This document shows, piece after piece, positions 37,546-47,533 of a stretch of 64,000 nucleotides of DNA. The position numbers and the translations under genes were made by a program. Position 1 is the stretch's first letter. Each line of letters opens with the position of its first letter. The notes under the pieces are model-generated. The model saw nothing but the letters and a program-made list of their open reading frames with translations, searched no databases and had not been told where the DNA came from. Source of the DNA: Hormoscilla sp. GM7CHS1pb (GTDB lineage Bacteria; Cyanobacteriota; Cyanobacteriia; Cyanobacteriales; Desertifilaceae); contig JACONN010000002.1 in assembly GCA_014323675.1 (NCBI GenBank), forward strand, positions 930,001-994,000, written 5' to 3'.

Positions 37546-39322
37546 GGGTGTAATTAAAAGTGACACTTAATCATGAGCCGGTGATATAGTCAAGTAGTTG
37601 GCAGGATAGATCCTCAATATTGCTGGTGAACCAAGGCGCAATATTGAAGCCCGAGTAAGAAGACTGTTCAGAGCCATATCATGCCAGAAAACTGATGGTC
37701 GTCTGGTGAGAGTTTCAATAACTGTTAGACGGCTTTGATAATGGACGAATATTCATTACTCAAATTTAACCAATAGGATTGCCAATCATTATTAACTCTT
37801 AATATCCTCAAAGCTAACATATTATCAGCGTTTTCAACTGTCCACCAAGAACCTGCCAATTTCAAACGTTCTTGAATTACATAACGATGTGCGCTCTCAA
37901 TTTTTCCAGAGCCAATTGGTAAATCAGCATCAATCGCCGCTTTGTAGTTCATGTATTCAAGCCGGTTTTTAATGTATCGTACACCGACTCTGACGGGAGC
38001 AAATTTATCAGCTAGATGTTCTGGTTCCAGACGATTTGATAAATCATTTAGGACTTGGAAAACCTGATTTTTTTTGAGAGCTTGTTTTTGTTGTTTCAGC
38101 CATTTTTTTTGTTGCTGTTCATTACCTCTAGGAGCCGCAGCGGCTAAATATTCGCATAGATGATAAAAATCTATTAAATAGCTAGCACGTTCTCCAAACA
38201 AGCGCATGACTTGATTAACAATCCAACTGGCTCCATCTCCCAGCGCATGAACTTTAGTATTGTTATCTATTCCAGCCCGAAGAGCACTATGCAGTAATTG
38301 ATTTCCTGCCTCGTCTACGGTGCCTACTGTACCGACAATAATTGTTCTTTTCTGGGTAGGTATTTCCACAAGTGATAGACGAGCTTCTTTCCAACAACAA
38401 GATCTGGTTTTCCGACGATCAATAATTTTATCATCCGTCGTTTTGACAATTGGAATCATTGTGCCATCCATTTCTGCAATTATCTGCTCTATCTTATCTT
38501 TATCGGAAATTTTTTCTACCGATTTTTGAGATAATTTAACCGCTGAGCTCAGCTCAGTTCAGCTCAGGACGTGCATGTTTTTGAGTAATAAATTGTGCCG
38601 AACTAATCGACACAGTTATACCGTAATGTTCTTTGAGCTTTTCAGGTATTTTTCCAAATGGCACATCGGCTCCAAAATCCGTAATTGCTCGTTGCAATGG
38701 TAAAGAATAACCCCGACAATGTATTTGGGCAGATGATGAAAACGGTCGAAAAACTTTTCTAGTTTTTTGGCAAATAAAAGTTTGTTCTATCACTTGAATA
38801 GTTCCCAACAGGCTATGCCAATATAGTGGCTTTTTTCTCTGACGGCGCATCCCAGGAGATTTATCACACGCCTGAGCTTTTTTTTCTCTTGGGAATTGGC
38901 CCAATCTTGAAGAGCATCATTTCCTAGTTTTTGGAGTTCTGAGACAATTTTTAATTCCGCAACGCTCGCTGTTTCACAATTATTATCGGTATTTTCAACA
39001 AGATATAACAGATATAAAACACGAGCCGATATATTGGGATGAGCCTGCAATCTTAGAGCTAATTCGGAAGCGTTGCTAGTTAGTTCAACCGTTTGATTAT
39101 GATTCATGAATTCAGACATAGGACTTTAGCTCCATAGTAAACTTCTCAATAAAATTATATAACATAAGGGTTAAAAATATCCCAATCAAGGCAGAATTCA
39201 CCATTTGAGTTGTTCGAGCCACTGTGGGGCCATCACTGGCAGAGCTCTGATACCGCCGGTCATACAGAGGTAGAACTCTAGGACCGGTTAATAATGCCTA
39301 AGTGTCACTTTTAATTACACCC
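37546..39322 (-). mobile_element. ISKra4-family element
   Basis: A 1777-bp element bounded by the inverted repeat GGGTGTAATTAAAAGTGACA(CTTA) at 37546-37569 and its complement at 39299-39322. A defective transposase gene lies on the minus strand. Its insertion truncates the SBBP gene on one side and a DUF928 gene on the other. No clean target duplication is visible (CCTTCAG versus TGTCAAG), so one flank was probably lost later. Confidence 0.75.
37725..39119 (-). pseudogene. ISKra4-family transposase, frameshifted
   Basis: Three frames together give one transposase: N-terminus MSEFMNHNQTVELTSNASEL to QEKKK, then KPLYWHSLLGTIQVIEQTFI and PFSSSAQIHCRGYSLPLQRA, then the catalytic end MDGTMIPIVKTTDD, YLIDFYHLCEYLAAAAP, IGSGKIESAHRYVIQERLKL. 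Shifts lie near 38880 and at a GAGCTGA/ACTGAGCTG duplication near 38550. The family signature around PIGSGKIESAHR is intact. Confidence 0.75.
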
Positions 39323-39324
39323 TG

Positions 39325-39823
39325 TCAAGGGGGCAGAGCTTGGGATAGAGGATGAAAATGGCAATGAGATTTACTCGGATGCGATCGCCCTCCCGTCATA
39401 TTCTGGTATTGTTAGTGTCAGCATCCCCTCTACCCCGGATACACCCAAACTAAAGGTGGGCAAGAATTATATCTGGTATTTTCATGTGATTTGTGATTGG
39501 CAAAACAACCCTCAGACAGGTCGTCAATTCATTATGTAGAATCTCGCATTCAACGAGTCGAAGCAAGTGACGCTCTGGCGATGGGGTTGAAACAAAAGTC
39601 GGCACGCGATCTGGTGGACCTGTATGCTGAAGAAGGGATGTGGTTCGATCTGTTAAAAACTCTGGCAGAACTCCGCCGCGATCGCCCTGGAGATTTACTG
39701 CTAGCTGCTGAGTGGGCGAGGCTTTTAAGGCACGAGCGAGTGCAACTGTCAGATATAGCTGAAGAACCCCTAGTCAACTGCTGCACAGAAGACAGTGGCA
39801 ATCAGATTATATCAGGTTCCTAA
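39325..39823 (+). pseudogene. DUF928-family protein, 5' truncated and frameshifted
   Basis: From the end of the IS the frame reads GAELGIEDENGNEIYSDAIA, LPSYSGIVSVSIPSTPDTPK and VGKNYIWYFHVICDWQNN, which is the core of DUF928; after a shift near 39520-39535 it continues YVESRIQRVEASDALAMGLK, YAEEGMWFDLLKTLAELRRD, ending CCTEDSG. The N-terminal third is gone. DUF928 proteins are cyanobacterial and often lie with CHAT or TPR proteins. Confidence 0.65.
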
Positions 39824-39879
39824 TCAAGGTGGTAAGATTGTTGATTGTTGATGGCAATTAACAATTAGCAATTGGCAAT

Positions 39880-41304
39880 TCACAAATCATCTTGTTGCTG
39901 ACGTTCCCGCAGTTGGAGCAAGATGTCGGCATGGACTTCGCGGGTAATGGGATAAAAATAGGCGAGTACAATTCCCCCTAGCAAACAGATAGCTGGCAGG
40001 ACGGCGACCGACAGACGAATGGCAAGCAATGCCGAATCGGGCTGGACTGGGATGGGCTCTCCTGCTACAGTTTCTATATATCCAGACCAATCTAAGGCTT
40101 GCCCCACTAAAAATAATCCAATTGCCAAACCTAATTTTTGCAGCAGTACCATAAAGGCATAGAAAACCCCTTCACGACGCTGAGCTGTACGGAGTTCGTC
40201 TAGGTCGATAACATCAGGTAGCATTGACCAGGGGACGAGATAGGCGACAGCAACGCCACATCCAGCTATTACTGCTAAAAAGTACATCAGTCCTACTTGA
40301 CCGGGTTGGAGATATAACAGTATTATCTGGGCAATCAGCCATAGGGCTGTGCCCATGTAATAAACGGCTTTTTTGCCAAAGCGATCGCTGACCCGAGTCC
40401 AGACAAACAGCATCAAGAAGGCGGTTCCCTGTACGGTCAGGGCAACTTGAGGGAATATCTGCGGTTCCAGACCCATTAAATCGACCACAAAATATTTCAT
40501 TACACTCCCTATTACCTGTACTGCCAACCAGGAACACAGGTAAATTCCAATCACAAAGAGGAAAGGTCGATTGCTGAAAGCGACGCGCAGTTGTTCTGGC
40601 AAGGATAGGGAAGCCTCTGAGTCTTCTGGATCCTCAACTCTAAGCCTTTGTACAGCGGCAACTCGCTTTCGCGTTCCCCAGACACAGAGATGCAGGGGTA
40701 GGACAGAAATAACAGTACAGACGATTCCTAAGACTAAATACCGTTGTCCAGTATCTTGCACTTGGGAGAAAATGAATGTGGCCAGAACTAAGGAGAGGAT
40801 GCTGCCGCCGATGGAGAAGGCAAACCGAAAGCTATTCAGGTTGGTGCGTTCGTTGTAGTCTTTGGTTAGTTCTGGGGTGAGGGCGGTATAGGGTAAGCTG
40901 ACGGCAGTGTAGGCGATGTTGAATAATACCCCAATGGCGACATAGTAGCAAAATAGCCCCCATTCGCTGAAGCCCGGTACTACCCATTGTAAGCAGAAGA
41001 TAATCCCAAAGGGAATGCCGCCAAAGACGATCCAGGGATACCGACGCCCCCAGGGATGACGGGTGCGATCGCTGAGAAAGCCGACTACGGGGTCATTCAG
41101 GGCATCAGATATCTTACTTACCATCAGAATGCTGCCTGCTAACCCGGCGCTAATCCCAGCGACATCGGTGAAGAAAGGCAACAGGAAAAATACTAGGACA
41201 TTGGCAGTGATGGCTGGTCCCATGTCACCAGCGCCATAGGCTAGTTTGGTGAGGAAGCTGAGTTTTTCGCTTTCCGGCTCAATTTGAGATAGGTCAGTTG
41301 TCAT
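39880..41304 (-). CDS. GPH-family (MelB-type) sugar:cation symporter-like transporter
   Basis: A 474-residue 12-helix membrane protein of the major-facilitator GPH group: LAYGAGDMGPAITANVLVFF at the N-terminus, the loop motif DPVVGFLSDRTRHPWGRRYP (conserved D and RRP/RRY pattern of MelB-like carriers), and MLPDVIDLDELRTAQRREGV near the C-terminus. Likely imports a sugar or related solute with H+ or Na+. It starts ATG 41304. The frame is complete. It is divergently arranged with the phosphoribosyltransferase gene. Substrate cannot be told from sequence. Confidence 0.88.
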   Translation of the reverse strand: MTTDLSQIEPESEKLSFLTKLAYGAGDMGPAITANVLVFFLLPFFTDVAGISAGLAGSILMVSKISDALNDPVVGFLSDRTRHPWGRRYPWIVFGGIPFGIIFCLQWVVPGFSEWGLFCYYVAIGVLFNIAYTAVSLPYTALTPELTKDYNERTNLNSFRFAFSIGGSILSLVLATFIFSQVQDTGQRYLVLGIVCTVISVLPLHLCVWGTRKRVAAVQRLRVEDPEDSEASLSLPEQLRVAFSNRPFLFVIGIYLCSWLAVQVIGSVMKYFVVDLMGLEPQIFPQVALTVQGTAFLMLFVWTRVSDRFGKKAVYYMGTALWLIAQIILLYLQPGQVGLMYFLAVIAGCGVAVAYLVPWSMLPDVIDLDELRTAQRREGVFYAFMVLLQKLGLAIGLFLVGQALDWSGYIETVAGEPIPVQPDSALLAIRLSVAVLPAICLLGGIVLAYFYPITREVHADILLQLRERQQQDDL

Positions 41305-41396
41305 TTGTCAGTGGTCAATGGTTAGTTGTCAGGGGTTAGTGGACTAATGACTTTAGTTGTACTATTGTCGAAAGCAGATAACTCTCGATCTTACTC

Positions 41397-41912
41397 ATGG
41401 AGGAATTATACGTCTCTTGGTCGGAGTATTACCAAAAAATTGAGCGTATAGCCGTCAATATCTATCAATCAGGCTGGGAGTTTAATCAAATTGTCTGCAT
41501 CGCTAAGGGGGGACTGCGAGTTGGTGATGTCCTCTGTCGCCTCTTCCAACGGCCACTGGCGATTTTATCGGCTTCCTCTTATACTGGGCCAGATAATCGC
41601 GTCCGAGGTCGCATCAAGTTTTCCCGCCACCTGACTATGACTGCTGATAATTTAGGTAGTCGGGTGCTGCTGGTTGATGATTTGGTTGATTCTGGTGTTT
41701 CTCTCCAGGAGGCGATTAACTGGTTGCAATCCCATTATCCCGATCGGATTCAGGATATCAAAACTGCCGTTCTCTGGTACAAGGCTTGCTCCGCGATCGC
41801 CCCTGATTATTATGTTGATTATCTCCCTGACAGTCCTTGGATTCATCAGCCTTTTGAATTTTACGAACAGACTACTCCTGTGGAACTTGCTGCTAAATAT
41901 GAACGATTATAA
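41397..41912 (+). CDS. phosphoribosyltransferase
   Basis: A 171-residue type I PRTase-like protein: the PRPP-binding loop RVLLVDDLVDSGVSLQEAI with two adjacent Asp, IVCIAKGGLRVGDVLCRLFQ before it, and the C-terminal PDYYVDYLPDSPWIHQPFEF. It resembles hypoxanthine/xanthine-type PRTases of the XGPRT-like group, which salvage purines. ATG 41397 follows a divergent spacer with the transporter. Intact. Confidence 0.8.
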   Translation: MEELYVSWSEYYQKIERIAVNIYQSGWEFNQIVCIAKGGLRVGDVLCRLFQRPLAILSASSYTGPDNRVRGRIKFSRHLTMTADNLGSRVLLVDDLVDSGVSLQEAINWLQSHYPDRIQDIKTAVLWYKACSAIAPDYYVDYLPDSPWIHQPFEFYEQTTPVELAAKYERL

Positions 41913-41976
41913 TTCATGATTATCCCAGTAGCCCCAGAAACCCGGTTTCTCTCGATCGCCTCTTATTTGGGTTCGT

Positions 41977-42351
41977 TTACTCTTGGATTACTTCTAGTTC
42001 ACAGGCTTCTGCTACTCGTTGGGCCAGACTCTTGTATCGGCGCGGTGGTGTTTTCGTGTTGAATTTTAAGTTAAATCCTGCCACCACCCTCTCAATTAAT
42101 TCCGATCGCCATTCGGCTTCTATTTCATAATCGGAACTTAAGCTGCCTCCAGATAAAGCTGCCATCAGTTTGTCCAAGATGTGAAATTGTCCAGCTAGAT
42201 TCGCTGCTGCGATCGCATCATCAGAATCAATATCCAGGTCGTCTAGTTGGCGACTGACTCGATGCCATTCTGCCTCAATTATCCGCTGGAGAACTATAGT
42301 GTATCTAGCATTGCGTGCCTGTTCTAGCGCTTGGAATTCATCCTTGGTCAC
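41977..42351 (-). CDS. hypothetical protein, mostly helical
   Basis: A 124-residue protein with charged helices (MTKDEFQALEQARNARYTIV, LQRIIEAEWHRVSRQLDDLD, IDSDDAIAAANLAGQFHILD). I do not recognise the family. The start ATG 42351 follows GGAGG-like CTCCG on the complement; the stop is near a GAAACCCGGTTTC hairpin at 41939. Codon use is like its neighbours. Confidence 0.55.
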   Translation of the reverse strand: MTKDEFQALEQARNARYTIVLQRIIEAEWHRVSRQLDDLDIDSDDAIAAANLAGQFHILDKLMAALSGGSLSSDYEIEAEWRSELIERVVAGFNLKFNTKTPPRRYKSLAQRVAEACELEVIQE

Positions 42352-42387
42352 AGTTCTTACCTCCGTGGGTGCGATTCCTCTATAATA

Positions 42388-42510
42388 ACCTAAGTTGCTA
42401 CCTACAGAACCCCAATACCAAAATTAGCCTTTAGAGCCTTGTGATTTACTCCAAAATGGTATTTTGGTGGATATTTGCCTGTCGAAATTTTTATAGGTAG
42501 CAACTTGAGT
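42388..42510. mobile_element. MITE with TA target duplication, copy 2
   Basis: A 123-bp relative of the element at 1676-1816 in the opposite orientation: ends ACCTAAGTTGCTACCTACA and TATAGGTAGCAACTTGAGT, TA at 42386-42387 and 42511-42512, and shared interior strings such as GCCTTGTGATTTACTCC. Confidence 0.72.
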
Positions 42511-42619
42511 TATAATAACAAATAAACGATTCGTAGTCCCGATGCCTTCGAGAGTTAAGTCGCGCACCCATGATGTAATATTTGACGTGACTGGGGGCAA
42601 CCTGACTACCCCTGGTGAC

Positions 42620-42679
42620 GCAGAAGCGCTAAAGCGCTTACTACGAACGGCAGAAGCGCTAAAGCGCTTACTACGAACG
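42620..42679. repeat. two 30-bp tandem units with a palindromic core
   Basis: GCAGAAGCGCTAAAGCGCTT(ACTACGAACG) occurs twice in succession; AAGCGCTAAAGCGCTT is self-complementary. No gene is visible around it until 42883. Confidence 0.6.
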
Positions 42680-42882
42680 GGCAGAGTTGCCCCCTAATCT
42701 GGAGATTAAAGCCCATTATAGCAGTTGGTGCCCCCAAAAATAAGACTCAGACTAACTAGTTCTTGTAAAGCCTATCAAGAATCGCTGATAGAAGGTCTCA
42801 ATAATTTGCTTAATTCTTCTCAATTTATCTCAAGATGTTCGAGATTGTTTAAAAACTGGTACTGACATTAGCCGATGCTAAG

Positions 42883-43044
42883 ATGGATGCCGTGCAAAAC
42901 GATCACCTCGGCGAACTGCAAGCAAGGGGGAAAGCTGCAAGACTGACTGAAGCAGAACAAATGGAACTACTAGCCCTGATGCAAATTTACCAGAGCGGAC
43001 AGCTGCGAAAATCAGAAGCATTAGTAGTGCAGCGTGGTTTGTGA
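42883..43044 (+). CDS. small ORF, 53 residues
   Basis: MDAVQNDHLGELQARGKAAR followed by LTEAEQMELLALMQIYQSGQ and ending QRGL. It has the look of a conserved helical cyanobacterial protein, perhaps the tail of a larger one, because the same frame is open back to about 42856. No strong Shine-Dalgarno. Unrecognised. Confidence 0.35.
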   Translation: MDAVQNDHLGELQARGKAARLTEAEQMELLALMQIYQSGQLRKSEALVVQRGL

Positions 43045-43204
43045 ATTGTGAATTTGTAATTGTGAATTTGTAATTGCGCTGGTTGCCGACAACATTGTAA
43101 TACCATTTTGAAAAAATGTTCCACAATAAAACATTAAATTTATGCTACAATAATTTCACCAGTTGGTAAAAAGATGCCACACCCATTTCTGGTGGGCGGT
43201 GCCC

Positions 43205-43285
43205 TATCGTTTCCAGAGACACCCACCCATGTCGTTGCCTGCTGGCGAACGACAGGGTGGGTGAAGAGGAAACGACCTACGAATG
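43205..43285. repeat. palindrome family P upstream of the Ap4A phosphorylase gene
   Basis: CGTTTCCAGAGACACCCACC, CATGTCGTTGCC and GCGAACGACAGGGTGGGTGA closing with AGGAAACG form a nested hairpin, the same unit as at 30330. Confidence 0.65.
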
Positions 43286-43318
43286 CAACGACTTTGAACC
43301 CCCGGCGGGCTAACTTTT

Positions 43319-44230
43319 ATGTCCGAGTCAAAACCAATTATACGGGACACATTGATGCTGCAACCAGGCACATTATGGCAAAAGATAACGGAACGCACCG
43401 CCCATGCACTCGCCTGCGGTGCCCTCCAACCCATTCCCACAGAGTGCGAGTTCGTGGAAGACTCTGGTATTCGCTTTTTATTGCGCATCTTGTCCAACCT
43501 CGCTCGCAAAGATGCTGCCAAAAAGCACCAGGATAAGAAAACCAAGGAATTTAACCCCTTCCTTCCCTACGAGGAGGATCTGTTTGTTGCTGACATTTCT
43601 GAGACTCACCTATGTCTGTTAAACAAATATAATGTTGTCGATAGTCATATACTGATCGTCACGCGATCGTTTGAAGAACAGGAAACTTGGCTCACAGAGC
43701 CAGATTTTCAGGCTCTGTGGGCTTGCATGGCGGAATTTGAGGGCTTGGCATTTTATAATGGTGGGAAAATTGCTGGTGCTAGTCAGCGACACAAGCATTT
43801 GCAAATTGTCCCCCTCCCCCTGAATAACAAACCCCAAACACCTATCGATGAGGCGATCGCATCGGCAACATTTGACGATACTGTGGGCAGGACACCAAGC
43901 TTTCCTTTCCGACATGCGATCGCCCGTTTCGACCCGGATCTAGTAAAATCCCCCCAAGAGGCTGGTAAAATTACCCGGGAGTGCTATCATACTCTGTTAG
44001 CTGCTGTAGGATTAGAGGTAACTGGCAACAGGCAATCCGGTGCCTACAATCTCCTCGCTACCAGGGAATGGATGCTCGTCGTCCCCCGATCGCGCGAAGA
44101 TTTCCAATCAATATCAGTTAACTCCCTGGGATTTGCCGGGGCCCTGTTGGTCCGCAACCAGCAGCAAATGCAGATCCTCAAAGATTGCGGTCCCATGACC
44201 ATCCTCAGTACGGTCGCGCAGCCCCCATGA
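43319..44230 (+). CDS. ATP adenylyltransferase / Ap4A phosphorylase-like protein
   Basis: A 303-residue protein of the HIT-related Ap4A phosphorylase group: the triad-like motif ASQRHKHLQIVPLP, FEGLAFYNGGKIAGASQRHK before it, and SGAYNLLATREWMLVVPRSR. It would convert diadenosine tetraphosphate to ATP and ADP. The start ATG 43319 (MSESKPIIRDTLM) is used; an internal ATG at 43352 (MLQPGTLWQKITE) is an alternative start closer to the family length. A palindrome repeat lies upstream. Intact. Confidence 0.8.
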   Translation: MSESKPIIRDTLMLQPGTLWQKITERTAHALACGALQPIPTECEFVEDSGIRFLLRILSNLARKDAAKKHQDKKTKEFNPFLPYEEDLFVADISETHLCLLNKYNVVDSHILIVTRSFEEQETWLTEPDFQALWACMAEFEGLAFYNGGKIAGASQRHKHLQIVPLPLNNKPQTPIDEAIASATFDDTVGRTPSFPFRHAIARFDPDLVKSPQEAGKITRECYHTLLAAVGLEVTGNRQSGAYNLLATREWMLVVPRSREDFQSISVNSLGFAGALLVRNQQQMQILKDCGPMTILSTVAQPP

Positions 44231-44276
44231 CAGCCTTTGTATAGGGTGCATCTCATAGAAGCAGATATTATATCTG

Positions 44277-44350
44277 TAGGGGCGAAGCATTACGGCGACA
44301 ATCTCTGGCATAAATTGACAAATTACCTGTCGTAATGCTTCGCCCGTGCC
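44277..44350. repeat. palindrome with GGGGCGAAGCATT arms
   Basis: GGGGCGAAGCATTACGGCGA and GTCGTAATGCTTCGCCC pair around a ~35-base loop between two genes. Related to the insert in the IS1 transposase at 6226. It may act as a terminator. Confidence 0.6.
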
Positions 44351-44420
44351 CAAGTGAGATGCCCCTTTGTGTATTAGAATATTAAGAAAAGTAAACAACT
44401 CAGCCAACAACTAAACAATT

Positions 44421-45081
44421 ATGGCCCTATTTGGACTCGGTCAGAAAAAAACTCACCCTTCCCACTCCCGAAACCGCCTTGCCAGGACGGACAGAGACGA
44501 TGCCCGTCCCCTCTCAACATTATGTCAACCGCAACCCCCTCAAACCTCCCTATGCCGAGGGACTGGAAATGGCAATGTTTGGTCTGGGCTGTTTCTGGGG
44601 CGCAGAACGCAAATTCTGGCAACAAGAAGGAGTTTTCACCACCGCAGTGGGTTACGCAGCAGGTTTAACTCCCAACCCTACCTATAGGGAAGTCTGTACT
44701 GGGATGACGGGGCACAATGAAGTAGTGCGCGTCCTGTTCGACCCCAAAGTCATCAGTTACGAAACCCTGCTGCAAGTCTTCTGGGAAAGTCACGACCCCA
44801 CCCAAGGAATGCGCCAGGGCAATGACACCGGCACCCAGTATCGATCGGGCATTTACGTCTATTCCGATGCCCAAAAGAAACTCGCAGAAGCCTCACGAGA
44901 CATTTATCAGCAAGCCCTGAGCAAGGCAGGTAAGGGTCAAATCACAACTGAGATTATTGACGCACCCGAATTCTACTACGCGGAGGACTACCATCAGCAG
45001 TACCTGGCCAAAAACCCCAATGGTTATTGCGGTCTGGGTGGCACTAAAGTTAGTTTCCCCGCCATGGCTCTTCAGTCCTAG
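44421..45081 (+). CDS. msrA: peptide methionine-S-sulfoxide reductase, frameshifted N-terminus
   Basis: The catalytic motif [15 protein letters not shown] is in the frame 44431-45081, with [37 protein letters not shown] typical of MsrA. It reduces methionine-S-sulfoxide in oxidised proteins. The natural start appears to be ATG 44421 ([10 protein letters not shown]), which reads through a run of seven A near 44444; with six A it would join [20 protein letters not shown] in frame. So either one extra base or a start at the in-frame Met at 44431 or 44500 ([10 protein letters not shown]). Confidence 0.85.
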
Positions 45082-45507
45082 TTCTCAGGTGGGTTCTCTC
45101 GTTCCCTGAGCAAGGCAGGGAGCGATTCGGCTCTGGATGATGGGGCTGTTCTGGTAATGTGGATGACTAGCTAGAACAGGATTGCCAGAACTCCCATACA
45201 GTGAGGGTTTCCGGGATTTGTTCTGGTGATGCGGATGACCAGAACAATCTCCTGTCAGAGTCGCGATCGCCGAGGCAAACCTTAATCAAAATTAGCAATC
45301 GTCAAGTCCCAGGCCAAAAAAGCCTTATGTTGCTCAAACCCTTATAAGTAGGTAGGCGCAAATAAACTAGCCTATGTTAAGAAATGTAAACAATCGTCCG
45401 CGCCGTCAGATATTCAATGCTGTCCGGGCTCTTAATTTCCCGATCGCGCTCGGAAAGAGCGAAAGTCTGTCTCTTCACTGTACCCACGGGATTCGGCCAG
45501 TTTCTTC
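45082..45507. other. intergenic region with degenerate repeats
   Basis: No gene is clear. GTTCTGGTAATGTGGATGAC near 45149 and GTTCTGGTGATGCGGATGAC near 45221 are near-identical direct repeats with complementary GAACA ends. A minus-strand stretch at 45420-45540 (QLYKLTHGMTKKKLAESRGY) looks like part of an unidentified protein. Confidence 0.4.
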
Positions 45508-46272
45508 TTAGTCATGCCGTGGGTGAGCTTGTACAGCTGATCGGTCACGTGCTCGGATATACACCGGCGGTTGTTGTCGGAGAACTCTGGGTGACGATCG
45601 AGAGGCAGACCCTGAGAGCGGGAGAATGGGGCAACGCCAGCGATCGAGAGATTCACCCTTCTCAATTCTCAATTCATCATTCACCATTACCCAGTTTTTT
45701 ACTTCCTCACCCAGCTTCCAAGTCAGACTAGAAACTACATTAATGATGATATGAGCGACGATCGGGACTAACAAATTGCCAGTTTCTAAGGCAGCATATC
45801 CCAGCACCAACCCCACTGCCGTCGCCCAAATCACATAAGGCCATCGTTCCATGCCGCTAAAGTGCAATACCCCAAAGCAGACACTCGATACAGTTAAACC
45901 TAAAACATTCAACCCGAATGCTGGCAGGATCACGCCTCTAAAGAGCAATTCCTCACTCAATCCCGGTAATAATCCCAGCCAAATAAAATCAACATAGAAT
46001 AAAGGTTCCAGCACTAATCTTAAATATAAATCAGCACTTTCCCGGTAAGCTGGCCAAATTTTATAAACGATCGCACTCAACCCGGTCACGCCCAGTCCCA
46101 CTCCCACACCCAAGAGCAAAAATTCCGGTTTCCAGAACAGCGGCAGTTGCGGCACGGGATCGAAGTGTAGCCACACCTTTGCCACTATCAGCAATATCAC
46201 TGCCGTTACCCCCATCGCAATCAAAACTTGCGTGCGCGTCATAGGTTCTATTTCTGGATTCTCATTTGTCAT
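45508..46272 (-). CDS. CPBP-family membrane metalloprotease
   Basis: A 254-residue protein with six or more hydrophobic helices and the CAAX-protease/bacteriocin-processing motif SEELLFRGVILPAFG (Glu-Glu and Arg), followed by VCFGVLHFSG and VAHIIINVV, which supply the His ligands. These are intramembrane proteases. The last ~70 residues (after SLTWKLGEEVK) are unusual and may be read-through into non-coding sequence. The start ATG 46272 (MTNENPEIEPMTRT) may alternatively be the second Met. Confidence 0.85.
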   Translation of the reverse strand: MTNENPEIEPMTRTQVLIAMGVTAVILLIVAKVWLHFDPVPQLPLFWKPEFLLLGVGVGLGVTGLSAIVYKIWPAYRESADLYLRLVLEPLFYVDFIWLGLLPGLSEELLFRGVILPAFGLNVLGLTVSSVCFGVLHFSGMERWPYVIWATAVGLVLGYAALETGNLLVPIVAHIIINVVSSLTWKLGEEVKNWVMVNDELRIEKGESLDRWRCPILPLSGSASRSSPRVLRQQPPVYIRARDRSAVQAHPRHD

Positions 46273-46289
46273 TTGTCAGTTGTTATTTG

Positions 46290-47533
46290 TTAGCTGTCGG
46301 CTGGGCATTTATCGCTAATGGTGGATAAACAATTTAATGATGATATGTTAGGGCTAAGTGCATCAGGACTAATGCCTGCCCGATCGGCCACCAAGACGCC
46401 CAATGCCTCTAAATACGATTTTACCCGCAAAGCATTGATTCCGAGCGCATCTGGGGCACATTCATCCGAGTTACATTATCGGTCACCGCAATAATCTTTG
46501 CCCGAGACTGACTGAAACTGAGCAGGCCACTACCGCCGCAAGCAGTTGCCGGCACTACCACTGCATCTACTCCATCTACCCAAATGTCCCCTGGTTGGGG
46601 GGTGTGGTCAAAACCCGTCGATCGTCCATGGGATCTCCCAGTTGCCGGATCCCCCCAAACCCCCTTAAGAAGGGGGGCTTCGGAAGCCCCCCTTTTGCAA
46701 GGGGGGGTTTGGGGGGGATCCCGCTGCAACTACTTTTGACCACACCCCTGGTTGGGAGTCCCCCCCTTAACTACAAATTGAGGGGCGCGACTCAGTCCTA
46801 CCAACACGCAGGGTAAGAAAGTATAGCCCAATTCTTCGGCAGCGCAGCGGGGGGACAGTTGCGGATCCGGGGGCAAAGGTAAGAGTGCCGGTGCATGGGC
46901 GCAGGGAATTTGGAATTCCCGCACCACCAGGTGACTTATTACCGCTTCCGCACCCGCGATCGGGTCCACGCCCCGTCCCTGGCGATAGTTTTGCAACGCC
47001 TCGCTTTCCGTATCGTCCGGGAACCGGGCCACCACCGCGATCGCCTCTGCTTGGGCCTGACTTATCAGTAATTCTGCGGCCCGCAACAGACTATCGGGAT
47101 TGGCAATAGTCCCCCAACTGGCACCGGTGGTAGAGCTGCGCAATTCCACCTGTAACGGTGCGTCCGTCACCACATAGTCCGTCAGAGACAGACCCAAAGT
47201 TGCTCTCGTAGCGTCCGCTGCTTGCAGGTGCCGCAGGCGCAGATCCGGTTCTATCCCCCCATCGAGAATTAAACCCACCCGGTTCTGATGTACCGGTCGC
47301 AGACCGTAGCATCCTGCCGCAAATTTGTCAAGACCATAGCCTTCCACATAGAAGGCATTAGGTAAATTCCAGTACAGTTGGGCACCATTAAGCACGTTCG
47401 GGTGGGTAATCAGGCGATCGCAGATTTGGGCGATCGCCCTAGCTACGGGCAAAGCATCTCCAGCATAGCCGCCTATTGCGGCCCCCACCCCCGTAGGCAC
47501 GATCAGCACCACCGTGTAAGGACGCTTGTTCAC
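46290..47533 (-). pseudogene. DUF3326 protein interrupted by a MITE and one frameshift
   Basis: From ATG 47533 (MNKRPYTVVLIVPTGVGAAI) the frame is open to QFVVKGGTPNQG; removing 46599-46747 plus one 8-bp duplicate joins it in frame to DIWVDGVDAVVVPATACGGS, GLLSFSQSRAKIIAVTDN and RMNVP. One base is then missing near 46445 (CCCCAG for CCCCCAG), beyond which ALGINALRVKSYLEALGVLV ends at 46290. DUF3326 is conserved in cyanobacteria and often sits with a small protein and ferredoxin, as here. Function unknown. Confidence 0.82.
46599..46747. mobile_element. 149-bp MITE-like element in DUF3326, with 8-bp duplication
   Basis: Ends GGGGTGTGGTCAAAA and TTTTGACCACACCC; flanking direct repeat CTGGTTGG at 46591-46598 and 46748-46755. 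The middle is full of G- or C-runs (CCCCCCAAACCCCCTTAAG). Removal restores the reading frame exactly. A relative lies at about 48203. Confidence 0.78.
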
